DNA from: Hamadaea sp.
Lineage (GTDB): Bacteria; Actinomycetota; Actinomycetes; Mycobacteriales; Micromonosporaceae
Direction: 5' to 3'
NCBI RefSeq assembly: GCF_013362815.1
Contig: NZ_JABFVK010000102.1
Span: 1 to 37,632 of the forward strand
Length of the DNA: 37,632 bases
The notes below the pieces were generated by a model, which was given only the letters and a program-made list of their open reading frames with translations, ran no database searches and was not told the origin of the DNA. Position 1 is the stretch's first letter. Each line of letters opens with the position of its first letter. A program made the position numbers and the translations under genes. This document shows, piece by piece, positions 15,536-23,601 of this stretch.

Positions 15536-18500
15536 GTGAGCACCAACGCCTCCGCGGTTCGACGCGCCCTGCGCAGGACGCGACGTGTACTGCTGCCCGG
15601 CCTGTCGGCCGGTGTGACTGCGACTCTCATCGCTGCTGTCCTCGTGCCGCAACAAGCGGCCGCGGCGGCGTTCGTTCCGCTGAAGCCGCAGGTCGACCGG
15701 CAGATTCAAACCGAGGATGTCCCGGCGGTCGCCAAGCGTGCCTCGGACAAGGTCGCCCGGGTGACCGCCGATCCGGCCAAGACTCCGAAGTGGCCGTCCG
15801 CGGGAACTGCCCACGTCGAGTTGCCCGCGGCCGGATCGCGCGGCAAAGACGGACGCCCCGCCGCAGCTCAGGCCGGTAGCCTGCCGATCACGCTGCGGCA
15901 TGCCGATGACGCGACGTCGGCGGCGACCGCTGCCCAGGTCGAGATCCTGGACCTGTCCGCCGTCGGGCGAACCCATCGTCCCGTGACGATGCGAATGACG
16001 GTCGACGCCCCGGCGAAGGCGGAGCGTCTGCGTATCAGCGTCGACTACTCGTCCTTCCAGTACGCAGTCGGCGGCGATTGGGCCAACCGACTGCGCCTGG
16101 TGAACCTGCCGGAATGCGCGCTGAGCACGCCGACGGCGGCCGAATGTCAGGGCACGCCGCTGTCCAGCGTGAACGACACCACCACGCGCACCGTGTCTGC
16201 CGACGTCACGCCGCAGGAGTCGACTGCCGGGGTGGCCGCCACCTCGACGATGCTCCTGGCGCTGACCGCCGGAACCGACGGCGCGAGCGGCGACTACTCG
16301 GCGACCTCCCTGACGGACTCGTCGACGTGGACGGCGGGTGGCTCCTCGGGCGCGTTCACCTGGAACTATCCGATGCGTACGCCGCCGGCCGCGGGCGGCC
16401 CGAGTCCGCAGCTCGCGCTGACCTACTCCTCGCAGAGCGTGGACGGGCGTACTGCCGCCTCGAACAACCAGCCGTCGTGGATCGGCGAAGGCTTCGACCT
16501 GTCCGCGGGTGGCTTCGTCGAGCGCAAATACAAGTCGTGCGGCGACGACATGGGCGGTACCGCGAACAACAGCACCAAGACCGGTGATCTGTGTTGGGGA
16601 ACCGACAACGCCTTCCTCAACCTGCCGGGCCACTCCGGTGAGCTGATCTACAAGTCGTCCGAGGGTCGCTGGCATCTGCGCCAAGACGACGGGACCCGGG
16701 TCGAACGCAAGACGGGCGCGGCCAACGGCGACGACAACGGCGAATACTGGGTCGTCACGACGACCGACGGAACTCAGTACTGGTTCGGCGCGCACCAGCT
16801 GCCGGGCTGGAGTTCCGGTAAGGGCGTGACCAACTCGGCCTGGACCGTGCCGGTCTTCGGCAACAACACCGACGAGCCCTGCAACGCGAGCAGCTTCGCC
16901 TCGTCGTCCTGCACGCAGGCATGGCGTTGGAACCTCGACTACGTCGTCGACACCTTCGGCAACGCGATGACCTACTGGTACGCCACCGAGGCCAACAAAT
17001 ACGGCAAGAACAACACGGCGAGCGACACGGCCGACTACGTCCGCGGCGGGTTCCTGCAGCGCATCGAGTACGGCCTGCGCTCGTCCAACCCGTTCGGCAC
17101 TCCGGCGGCGAAGGTGCTGCTCACCGACGGTGACCGTTGCCTGTCGGGATGCGCCACGTTCGACGCCACGCACTGGCCGGACACGCCGACCGACTTGGAC
17201 TGCACCGGCAGCTCCTGCTCGATCACGACGCCGAGCTTCTACACGAAACGTCGGCTGACCGGCGTCAAGACACAGGTCTGGGACTCCGCGGCGGCGGGGT
17301 TCAAGGACGTCGAGTCATGGACGTTCACCCACTCGTTCCCCGATCCGGGAGACACCACGCGAGCGGGCCTGTTCCTGTCGCGCATCTCGCACAGCGGTCT
17401 GCGAAACGGAACCGCCACCGTTCCCGACATCGTGATCACTCCCATTCAGCTGCCCAACCGGGTGGACGGCACCGACAACCGCCCGGCGATGAACTGGTCT
17501 CGCGTGCAGCAGATCCAGTCCGAGACCGGTGCGCTGACCACCGTCAGCTACACCGGTGCTGATTGCGTGGCGGGTTCCCGGATCCCGGCTTCGCCTGAGA
17601 CGAACACCTACCGATGCTTCCCCGGCTATTGGACGCCGACCGGGCAGACCAACCCGGTGCTCGACTGGTTCCACAAATACCTAGTCGACACGGTCACCGT
17701 CACCGACACCACCGGTGACACCGACACGTACGCGGCGTACACGATCAAGCGCTACCAGTACCTCGGCACGCCCGCGTGGCACTACACGGACAACGACGGG
17801 CTCACGAAAGCCAAGTACCTCACGTGGTCCGACTATCGCGGTTACGAGCGGGTCCGGACCCTGGTCGGCGAGCCCGGCGAGCAGAGCATGAGCGAGACCC
17901 GGTACTTCCGCGGCATGAACGGCGACCACCTGTCGTCGGGAACGCGCGCAGTCTCCGTCAGCGACTCGAAGGGTGGCAGTGTCGTCGACGACGACGTGTT
18001 CGCGGGCATGACCCACGAAGAGATCACCTACGCCAACACCGGCGGCACCGCTGAAGTCGACGGGACGATCAACACCCCCTGGAAGTCGTCGGCGACGGCC
18101 ACCCGGACGGTGAACGGCGTCAGCAGCTCCGCGTACCTGAGCGGGATCAGCGACACGGTCGCTCGAACCACGCTTGCCGCCGGCGGCGAGCGGACCACCC
18201 GGACTCACACCAGCTACGACGGCTACGGCATGGTCACGCAGGTCGACGACGAGGGCGACGTGGCCGTCACCGGCGACGAGACCTGCGAGAAGACGACGTT
18301 CGAACCGCGTAACACCACCGCCTGGATCGTCGACGCTCCCCAGGAGCAGCAGACGTTTGCCTTGCGCTGTGGCCAGACAAGCGACCCGGCGACCCTGACC
18401 GAGAACGACATCGTCTCCGACACCCGGACCAGCTACGACAACCACGCGTACGGCGTCGCCCCGAGCCAAGGCGCCGCCACGCTCACCGAGCGGCTGAAGT

Positions 18501-21500
18501 CCTACAACGCCGGGGTCAAAGCGTTCATCACCGACACCAAGTCGGCGTACGACGCCCAAGGGCGGGTGATCGACACCTGGGACGTCTTCGGCAACCACAG
18601 CTCCACCGCGTACACACCCACTACCGGTGGGCCTCTGACCAAGACGGTTACGACCAACGCTGCGGGGCACCCGATCACCACCGATCTGGACCCCGCGTAC
18701 GGGTCGCCGACCTCAACGACCGATGCGAATGGGAACAAGACCGACCAGGCGTACGACCCGCTCGGGCGGCTGACCGGTGTCTGGCTGCCAGGCCGGGTCA
18801 AGGGCACCGACATCGCGAACTCGGCGTTCACCTACACCGTCTCGAACACCGCACCGTCTGTCGTCGCCACGACGAAACTGACTCCGAACGGTGGCACTCT
18901 GACCACCTACTCGTTGCTCGACTCGATGCTGCGTACGCGACAGGAGCAGAAGCCGGAGGGATACACCACCGGCGGCCGAATCATCACCGACACGTTCTAC
19001 GACACCGCCGGCCGAGTCGCGAAGACCTGGGGTCCCCAGGCTGCCGACGGTGCTCCGTCGGGCACGCTCGTCGGCAACGGGCTGACCGACGCCCTCATCG
19101 ACACGATCAACATCACCAAGTACGACCCGGCCGGACGCACCATCGCGTCCATCTACTCCAAGGCCGGAACCGAGCAATGGCGTACCACGACCACGTACGA
19201 GGGCGACCGGACGAACGTGACCCCTCCGGCGGGCGGCACCGCTACCACGACGATCACCGATGCGCGGGGCAACACGGCCGCGCTGCGGCAGTACCACGGT
19301 CCGGCGCCGACCGGCGCGTACGACGAGACGGCCTACACCTACAACCGTAAGAACCAGCTCACCAAGGTCACCGACCAGGCTGGGAATCACTGGGACTTCG
19401 GTTACGACCTGCTCGGTCGCCAGACAAGCGCAACCGACCCGGACAAGGGCACGACGACCACGACCTACGACGACGGCGATCGAGTCGAGACGGTCAAGGA
19501 CGCCAACGGTGAAGTGGTCGCCTACACCTACGATGTCCTGGGCCGCAAGACCAGCCTGCGCGACGACAGTCCTACGAGCACGAGCAAGCGTGCGGAATGG
19601 ACCTACGACACCGCGACCGGCGGCAAGGGCCAGCTCGCCTCATCGTCGCGATGGGTCGGAACGAACGAGTACAAGACCACTGTCAACGGCTACAACGTCA
19701 ACAGCCAGCCCACGGGCAAGACGATCTCGATTCCGTCGTCCGAGCCCAGCGGCATCACCGGCACGTACGCCTACACGTACACCTACCGCGTAGACGGCAG
19801 CCCGGCGACGACGCGTACGCCGCTGGCCGGCGGCATCGCCGCCGAAACCCTGACGACGACGTACAACGATCAGGGCGCCGCCGCGCAGTTGCAGACGTCC
19901 ATCGGTGCCACCACCTACGTCAACGGCACCACCTACACTCGCTACGGCGAGCCGACCCTCATCAGCCGCCGCAACGGAACCGGAAAGGTCGTCCAGACCG
20001 GCCTCTACTACGAGACCGGTACGCGTCGCCTGATCGAGAGCCACTCGATCCGCGAAACGAGTCCGACCAACCTGACCGACGCGTTCTACACCTATGACGC
20101 GACCGGCAACATGACCAAGATTCGCGATGTCGCCAGCAGTGGTCCCGACGACTACCAATGCTTCAGCTACGACTACCTGCGTCGGCTCAACGATGCCTGG
20201 ACTCCGGCTGACGGCAACTGCGCCACCGCGTCGTCGGCGAGCGTCCTCGGCGGTCCGGCACCGTACTGGCTGACCTGGACGTTCGACGCCACGGGCAACC
20301 GCGCGACGCAGGTCGACCACACGGGCGCCAACGGTGCGGCGACGACGACCTACACGTACCCGACCGCAGGAGCGTCCCAGCCCCACACGCTGCTCGGCAC
20401 GTCCACCACCGACTCCGCAGGCACGAAGACCGCGGCGTACTCCTACGACCCGGCGGGCAACACCACCAAGCGCCCGGCGACCGGCGGCGGCGACCAGACA
20501 CTCACCTGGGATGCCGAAGGCCACCTCGCGACCAGTACCGACGCCGCCGGGGCAACCAGCTACGTGTACGACGCCGACGGCAACCGACTGCTGCGCAAGG
20601 ACCCGGCAGGCACGACCCTCTACCTCGACGGGCAGGAGGTCCGCCGCACCACCGCTGGAACCGTCACCGGCATCCGTTACTACAGCCACACCGGAACCCT
20701 GATCGCCCAGCGGACGAACGCGGGACTGACGTGGGTGATCACCGACCGCCAGAACAGTCAGCAGATCACCGTCAACGTCTCGACCCAGGCGTCGGTCCAG
20801 CGCCGCCAGACCCCCTACGGCACGGTCCGCGGAACCAACGCAGCCTGGGCCAACGACAAGGGATTCGTCGGCGGCACCAACGACAACACAGGTCTGACAC
20901 ATCTCGGCGCCCGCGAGTACGACCCGGCCATCGGCCGCTTCATCAGCGACGACCCGATCAGCGACCCCAACGATCCTCAGCAGATCAACGGGTACGCGTA
21001 CTCGCACAACACGCCGGTCACCGCATCGGACCCGAGCGGACTGCGTGACTGCGACTTCGCAGACTGCGACGCGTACGGCAACAACAACGACACCACCGCC
21101 GCCAGCAACTCGTATCTGAAGCCAAGCGGCGGCAAGGCAGGTGGCGGTCGCAAGACTCAGCAACAGCAAGACGAGGACGAGCAGCTCTATTACGCACGGA
21201 AGAACCATCGTGATTACCTCGCCGCGCTCCACGCCACCCAAGCGAGGCAGCAGCAGATCGCCGCGCAGAACGCGGCCGCTAAGCAAACTCACCACAGCTG
21301 GACCGACTTCTTGACGACCCCGACCTGGTCTCTGATCGCCCAGGACAAACTCGGATGGAATTGCACCTTCGGGAATGACCTGTGCTGGCTCGACGACTGG
21401 GGTCAATTCAAGGACCATGCCTTTGTCGAGGGCTCAGTCTGCGCAATTTTCTGCCTACAGGGCGTGATGAGCCACGGCCGCGTCGATCTGAATCTAACCA

Positions 21501-21742
21501 TGCTGGGGTCACCCGGCCCGGCCGGAGGCGTCGGATTCACCAGCGCAACGCCATCGGAGATGGGAACTGGAAGTTACGGGACATGTGTCACACCCGGCGT
21601 TGGGCTGTGCTACCTAGGAGGCCCGCGCTCCGAGGGCGGCGTCTACCATGGCCTTGAGGCTCAAATGGGCTGGCGACTCAGTGCCGCTTACGGCGGTGGC
21701 GGCGGCGTCTCTCTCTGGCACACGAATTGGAGTCTTTGGTGA
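15536..21742 (+). CDS. Rhs/YD-repeat polymorphic toxin-like protein
   Basis: This 2068-residue exported protein starts with GTG (TGGAG upstream) and an Arg-rich signal peptide (to about residue 40). An SpvB/TcdB-like N-terminal region (about 250-700) precedes many YD repeats (about 980-1780; for example YTYDVLGRKT and YDPAGNTTKR). The Rhs core motif follows at 1785-1838 (HLGAREYDPAIGRFISDDP, then a DPSGLRD boundary at 1832-1838). In this superfamily the YD repeats form a shell enclosing a variable C-terminal toxin. The tip here (1839-2068) has a charged/Gln-rich linker and a Cys/Gly-rich end (CAIFCLQG, GYGTCV-type repeats, YGGGGGVS, terminal WSLW). It matches no nuclease or deaminase signature I know. 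The stop overlaps the first downstream membrane-protein gene. Toxin function is inferred. Confidence 0.9.
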   Translation: MSTNASAVRRALRRTRRVLLPGLSAGVTATLIAAVLVPQQAAAAAFVPLKPQVDRQIQTEDVPAVAKRASDKVARVTADPAKTPKWPSAGTAHVELPAAGSRGKDGRPAAAQAGSLPITLRHADDATSAATAAQVEILDLSAVGRTHRPVTMRMTVDAPAKAERLRISVDYSSFQYAVGGDWANRLRLVNLPECALSTPTAAECQGTPLSSVNDTTTRTVSADVTPQESTAGVAATSTMLLALTAGTDGASGDYSATSLTDSSTWTAGGSSGAFTWNYPMRTPPAAGGPSPQLALTYSSQSVDGRTAASNNQPSWIGEGFDLSAGGFVERKYKSCGDDMGGTANNSTKTGDLCWGTDNAFLNLPGHSGELIYKSSEGRWHLRQDDGTRVERKTGAANGDDNGEYWVVTTTDGTQYWFGAHQLPGWSSGKGVTNSAWTVPVFGNNTDEPCNASSFASSSCTQAWRWNLDYVVDTFGNAMTYWYATEANKYGKNNTASDTADYVRGGFLQRIEYGLRSSNPFGTPAAKVLLTDGDRCLSGCATFDATHWPDTPTDLDCTGSSCSITTPSFYTKRRLTGVKTQVWDSAAAGFKDVESWTFTHSFPDPGDTTRAGLFLSRISHSGLRNGTATVPDIVITPIQLPNRVDGTDNRPAMNWSRVQQIQSETGALTTVSYTGADCVAGSRIPASPETNTYRCFPGYWTPTGQTNPVLDWFHKYLVDTVTVTDTTGDTDTYAAYTIKRYQYLGTPAWHYTDNDGLTKAKYLTWSDYRGYERVRTLVGEPGEQSMSETRYFRGMNGDHLSSGTRAVSVSDSKGGSVVDDDVFAGMTHEEITYANTGGTAEVDGTINTPWKSSATATRTVNGVSSSAYLSGISDTVARTTLAAGGERTTRTHTSYDGYGMVTQVDDEGDVAVTGDETCEKTTFEPRNTTAWIVDAPQEQQTFALRCGQTSDPATLTENDIVSDTRTSYDNHAYGVAPSQGAATLTERLKSYNAGVKAFITDTKSAYDAQGRVIDTWDVFGNHSSTAYTPTTGGPLTKTVTTNAAGHPITTDLDPAYGSPTSTTDANGNKTDQAYDPLGRLTGVWLPGRVKGTDIANSAFTYTVSNTAPSVVATTKLTPNGGTLTTYSLLDSMLRTRQEQKPEGYTTGGRIITDTFYDTAGRVAKTWGPQAADGAPSGTLVGNGLTDALIDTINITKYDPAGRTIASIYSKAGTEQWRTTTTYEGDRTNVTPPAGGTATTTITDARGNTAALRQYHGPAPTGAYDETAYTYNRKNQLTKVTDQAGNHWDFGYDLLGRQTSATDPDKGTTTTTYDDGDRVETVKDANGEVVAYTYDVLGRKTSLRDDSPTSTSKRAEWTYDTATGGKGQLASSSRWVGTNEYKTTVNGYNVNSQPTGKTISIPSSEPSGITGTYAYTYTYRVDGSPATTRTPLAGGIAAETLTTTYNDQGAAAQLQTSIGATTYVNGTTYTRYGEPTLISRRNGTGKVVQTGLYYETGTRRLIESHSIRETSPTNLTDAFYTYDATGNMTKIRDVASSGPDDYQCFSYDYLRRLNDAWTPADGNCATASSASVLGGPAPYWLTWTFDATGNRATQVDHTGANGAATTTYTYPTAGASQPHTLLGTSTTDSAGTKTAAYSYDPAGNTTKRPATGGGDQTLTWDAEGHLATSTDAAGATSYVYDADGNRLLRKDPAGTTLYLDGQEVRRTTAGTVTGIRYYSHTGTLIAQRTNAGLTWVITDRQNSQQITVNVSTQASVQRRQTPYGTVRGTNAAWANDKGFVGGTNDNTGLTHLGAREYDPAIGRFISDDPISDPNDPQQINGYAYSHNTPVTASDPSGLRDCDFADCDAYGNNNDTTAASNSYLKPSGGKAGGGRKTQQQQDEDEQLYYARKNHRDYLAALHATQARQQQIAAQNAAAKQTHHSWTDFLTTPTWSLIAQDKLGWNCTFGNDLCWLDDWGQFKDHAFVEGSVCAIFCLQGVMSHGRVDLNLTMLGSPGPAGGVGFTSATPSEMGTGSYGTCVTPGVGLCYLGGPRSEGGVYHGLEAQMGWRLSAAYGGGGGVSLWHTNWSLW

Positions 21743-22074
21743 TGATATCAACTGCCGTCATGTCGGCATCGACATTAGCGTCAGGTGGCGATTCGCTAGT
21801 CTCCGGCCCGGTTGGCTCTATCGTGCTTGCAGTACTAGCCGGCGGCGCGTCGATCGCCTTGGGGATATGGTTTCTGCGACTCAGAAGATCCATTGAGTCT
21901 ATGACGCCTGAGGAGCGGGCTAATCATCCCTACAACGAAGGATTCATGGGCTTTTCAGGCGTCGGTCTCAGCATGAAGAAGCCCTATATGGCAACCGTCC
22001 AGGGGATCGTCATCATTTGTTTCGGCATCATGATCTTGATCGGGATTCCATTGGCGGAGCTACTTGTCAAATAG
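21739..22074 (+). CDS. Two-helix membrane protein, candidate immunity protein (copy A)
   Basis: This protein of about 111 residues has hydrophobic segments at roughly 24-46 and 84-108, joined by a soluble loop with MTPEERANHPYNEGFMGFSGVG. The loop motif M-x-PEERxxxPxNEG recurs in the gene at 22974, a clear paralogue. The start is taken as GTG overlapping the Rhs stop (GTGA), with GGAG 6 nt upstream; ATG 21742 is the alternative. Direct overlap with an Rhs gene is the expected place for a cognate immunity gene, and small membrane proteins are typical immunity partners of membrane-active toxins. Immunity function is inferred from position only. Codon use is less GC-biased than in the Rhs repeats. 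Confidence 0.75.
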   Translation: MMISTAVMSASTLASGGDSLVSGPVGSIVLAVLAGGASIALGIWFLRLRRSIESMTPEERANHPYNEGFMGFSGVGLSMKKPYMATVQGIVIICFGIMILIGIPLAELLVK

Positions 22075-22382
22075 CGGGGGACCAACACTGACGGTAGAAG
22101 TCCGTCGTATTCGCGGCCTTAGTAGAACGACTCGCATTTCGTGGAGCCAGGTCGTCGATATACGCCCACCAGGGCCACCGGTAGCGTTGACTGTATCTGC
22201 GCCCACGATTGTCCGTCGGCGGTCCGGCAAAGGCAGACGAGATCGTTGCATTGAACGAGGTTGGCGGCTATGGCCTCTTTCATCGAACTAATCGGAAGGC
22301 AGATCGGGCGTACGACGGATTGATCGAAGGTTGGAACAAGTGGTCGTCTGATACCGCGGCTATTGGATGGCGCGGAAGGTAA
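22064..22382 (+). pseudogene. Frameshifted PH-like-domain gene (copy 1)
   Basis: The first part of the reading frame (from TTG 22064, overlapping the preceding gene) reads GGPTLTVEVRRIRG, then TRISWSQVVDIR, resembling the central strands of bacterial PH-like (bPH_6/antigen-6 type) domains. Near 22229-22231 the sequence has AAA where the second copy (23317-23502) has AA. Removing one A joins this frame to the next, ADEIVALNEVGGYGL...LIEGWNKWSSDT, which ends at TAA 22380-22382. The frame switch and the strong similarity of the tail to copy 2 show a broken gene. The family call is moderate; the frameshift relative to copy 2 is direct observation. Confidence 0.7.
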
Positions 22383-22529
22383 CGCAGACACGGTTACGGT
22401 TGCAAACTTACGTAGCGAGGAACGCATGACCGTGACCTGGATGTTGCCGACGGTAACAGTCTGAGGGAGCATGAACACATATCGGCGACTGGCTGCGAGC
22501 TCAAGATATGTGCCGAGGATGAGGTGCTA

Positions 22530-22760
22530 ATGAATCCGATACCACTCATTGCATCGGCCATCATGTTTGTCGTAGCATTCGTGTCGATTCGCAATCCAGA
22601 CGGAGTCCGGTCCTGGATGAGAAATAGGTCCATTGGGATCCTCCCTGCTGCCGTTCGGGAGTCAGCAGAGAGCATTGCTCCAGTAATTTTTGCGATCATC
22701 GGAATTTTCCTTGGATTAGGATTCTTGGCAGCCTTCGTTATGCCGTTGCTCAGTCAGTGA
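22530..22760 (+). CDS. Small two-helix membrane protein C
   Basis: This 76-residue protein has hydrophobic segments at about 3-21 and 48-72 with a basic loop between them (SWMRNRSIG). The ATG at 22530 has GAGG 5 nt upstream. The frame is also open upstream to 22413, encoding DVADGNSLREHEHISATGC and more, which may be the remnant of another gene joined to this one. It belongs to the cluster of small membrane proteins after the Rhs gene. I recognise no family. It could be an immunity protein for a lost toxin tip or an unrelated membrane peptide. Confidence 0.5.
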   Translation: MNPIPLIASAIMFVVAFVSIRNPDGVRSWMRNRSIGILPAAVRESAESIAPVIFAIIGIFLGLGFLAAFVMPLLSQ

Positions 22761-22773
22761 GAGGATTTGTCGC

Positions 22774-22977
22774 GTGATCCACCGTCAAAGCAGGTACACG
22801 GTGGCGGCGACGTTGAATTGGATAGCACTAGTGCCGTTCGTAATCGGTGGCATCGGTCTTGTCTTCTTGACAGAGGTCAACCGGGCGCTGTGCGGCGGGA
22901 TGATCCTGTCTCCCCTGATCCTGCAACTGACCGCCTTGGCGCTGCATCGACGGCGAACGGATAACCCGGAGAGATGA
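22774..22977 (+). CDS. Small two-helix membrane protein D
   Basis: This 67-residue protein starts at GTG 22774 with GAGAGGA about 7 nt upstream. It has hydrophobic segments at about 9-31 and 38-57, separated by a short charged turn (TEVNRALC). Its stop overlaps the ATG of the next gene as ATGA, so it is translationally coupled to paralogue B. It starts 14 nt after membrane protein C, suggesting one operon. The family is unknown. Coupling to an immunity candidate suggests a shared role in the toxin locus. Confidence 0.55.
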   Translation: MIHRQSRYTVAATLNWIALVPFVIGGIGLVFLTEVNRALCGGMILSPLILQLTALALHRRRTDNPER

Positions 22978-23312
22978 TTATTGGCTCATCACCGACCATT
23001 GCTCGGCTTCTCGGAGACGGGCACCCGGCCGTGTTCAGCAGCCCGCTGGCCGGCGCGATACTCGGAGTTCTCGCGTCGGCCTTCTTCATAAGCATTGGCG
23101 TCGCGTTCCTGCAGTGGGCAAAGAAGATCCGGCAGATGAGCCCGGAAGAACGGCGGAGTAATCCACGAAACGAAGGCATCCTCGGCGTCAGCGCTGTCGG
23201 GTTCAGCCTGAGACATCCATGGTTCGCTGTGGCTCAGGCCTACTTCGCCTTTGCTTTGGCTGGCTTGGTTCTGATGCTCACCGCCATATCGACCATCCAG
23301 GCAGTCGCCTGA
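22974..23312 (+). CDS. Two-helix membrane protein, candidate immunity protein (copy B)
   Basis: This 112-residue paralogue of the protein at 21739 shares the same length, the same two-helix layout (about 24-48 and 84-108) and the loop motif MSPEERRSNPRNEGILGVSAVG. The motif aligns with copy A at PEER, P-x-NEG, G-x-S-x-VG and a following P before helix 2. The start overlaps the stop of the preceding small gene, with GGAG only 4 nt before it, so translation probably depends on coupling. As in copy A, a remnant of the PH-like gene follows. Duplicated orphan immunity genes downstream of Rhs tips are common in this superfamily; the function is inferred. Confidence 0.7.
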   Translation: MIIGSSPTIARLLGDGHPAVFSSPLAGAILGVLASAFFISIGVAFLQWAKKIRQMSPEERRSNPRNEGILGVSAVGFSLRHPWFAVAQAYFAFALAGLVLMLTAISTIQAVA

Positions 23313-23316
23313 TCGG

Positions 23317-23502
23317 ATGCCAGTATGTCAATCAGGCGCACCTGGCGCTCGTGGCAAGGCAGACGAGACGGTCACATTGAACGAGGTTGGCGGATACGGC
23401 CTCCCTTGTCGAACCGACCGGAAGGCGGATCAGGCGTACCACGGATTGATTGAAGCCCGGAACAAGTGGTCGTCAGACACAGGAGCCTATGGAGGGCCCT
23501 GA
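23317..23502 (+). pseudogene. 5'-truncated PH-like-domain gene remnant (copy 2)
   Basis: The frame from ATG 23317 gives 61 residues. From GKADE onward it matches the tail of copy 1 closely (LNEVGGYGL, RKAD, AY, GLIE, NKWSSDT), at both protein and DNA level. The part that would carry the PH-like strands is missing, and the 12 preceding residues have no counterpart in copy 1. It is probably a leftover of a duplicated cassette. It could still be translated as a short protein, but no convincing ribosome binding site is seen. Confidence 0.65.
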
Positions 23503-23564
23503 TGCAGATCACGGTTACGCATGCTTCCGGAGGCTCGGGAGGCATGCGTAATCGTGATCTGCAT
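23502..23564. terminator. Long hairpin between the Rhs locus and the peptide cluster
   Basis: Two 23-nt arms (23502-23524 and 23542-23564, beginning ATGCAGATCACG) pair with one mismatch around a 17-nt loop. The element starts at the last base of the copy 2 stop and lies 38 nt from the convergent M50-like stop. It likely terminates both transcription units. Confidence 0.8.
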
Positions 23565-23601
23565 GGATGGTGCGGTCCGTCAGAGCAGATCGCGCACGTG
23601 A

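Noticed and set aside
15425-17173. Long minus-strand ORF (582 codons) opposite the Rhs gene
   Set aside because: It is Arg/Gly/Val-rich, lies antisense to clear signal-peptide and Rhs coding sequence, and has no recognisable domain; it is a GC-rich shadow.
19640-21418. Minus-strand ORF (592 codons) opposite YD repeats
   Set aside because: Repeated Arg/Val/Gly composition arises from the antisense of YD-repeat codons; no motif or ribosome binding site.
15536-23564. Mobile element or type VI secretion locus
   Set aside because: No transposase, integrase, att-like repeats or T6SS genes; the LamG and Rhs proteins both have Sec-type signals.
23502-23564. Site-specific attachment site or IS end
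   Set aside because: The long inverted repeat is explained as a terminator between convergent units; no transposase or matching copy elsewhere in the window.
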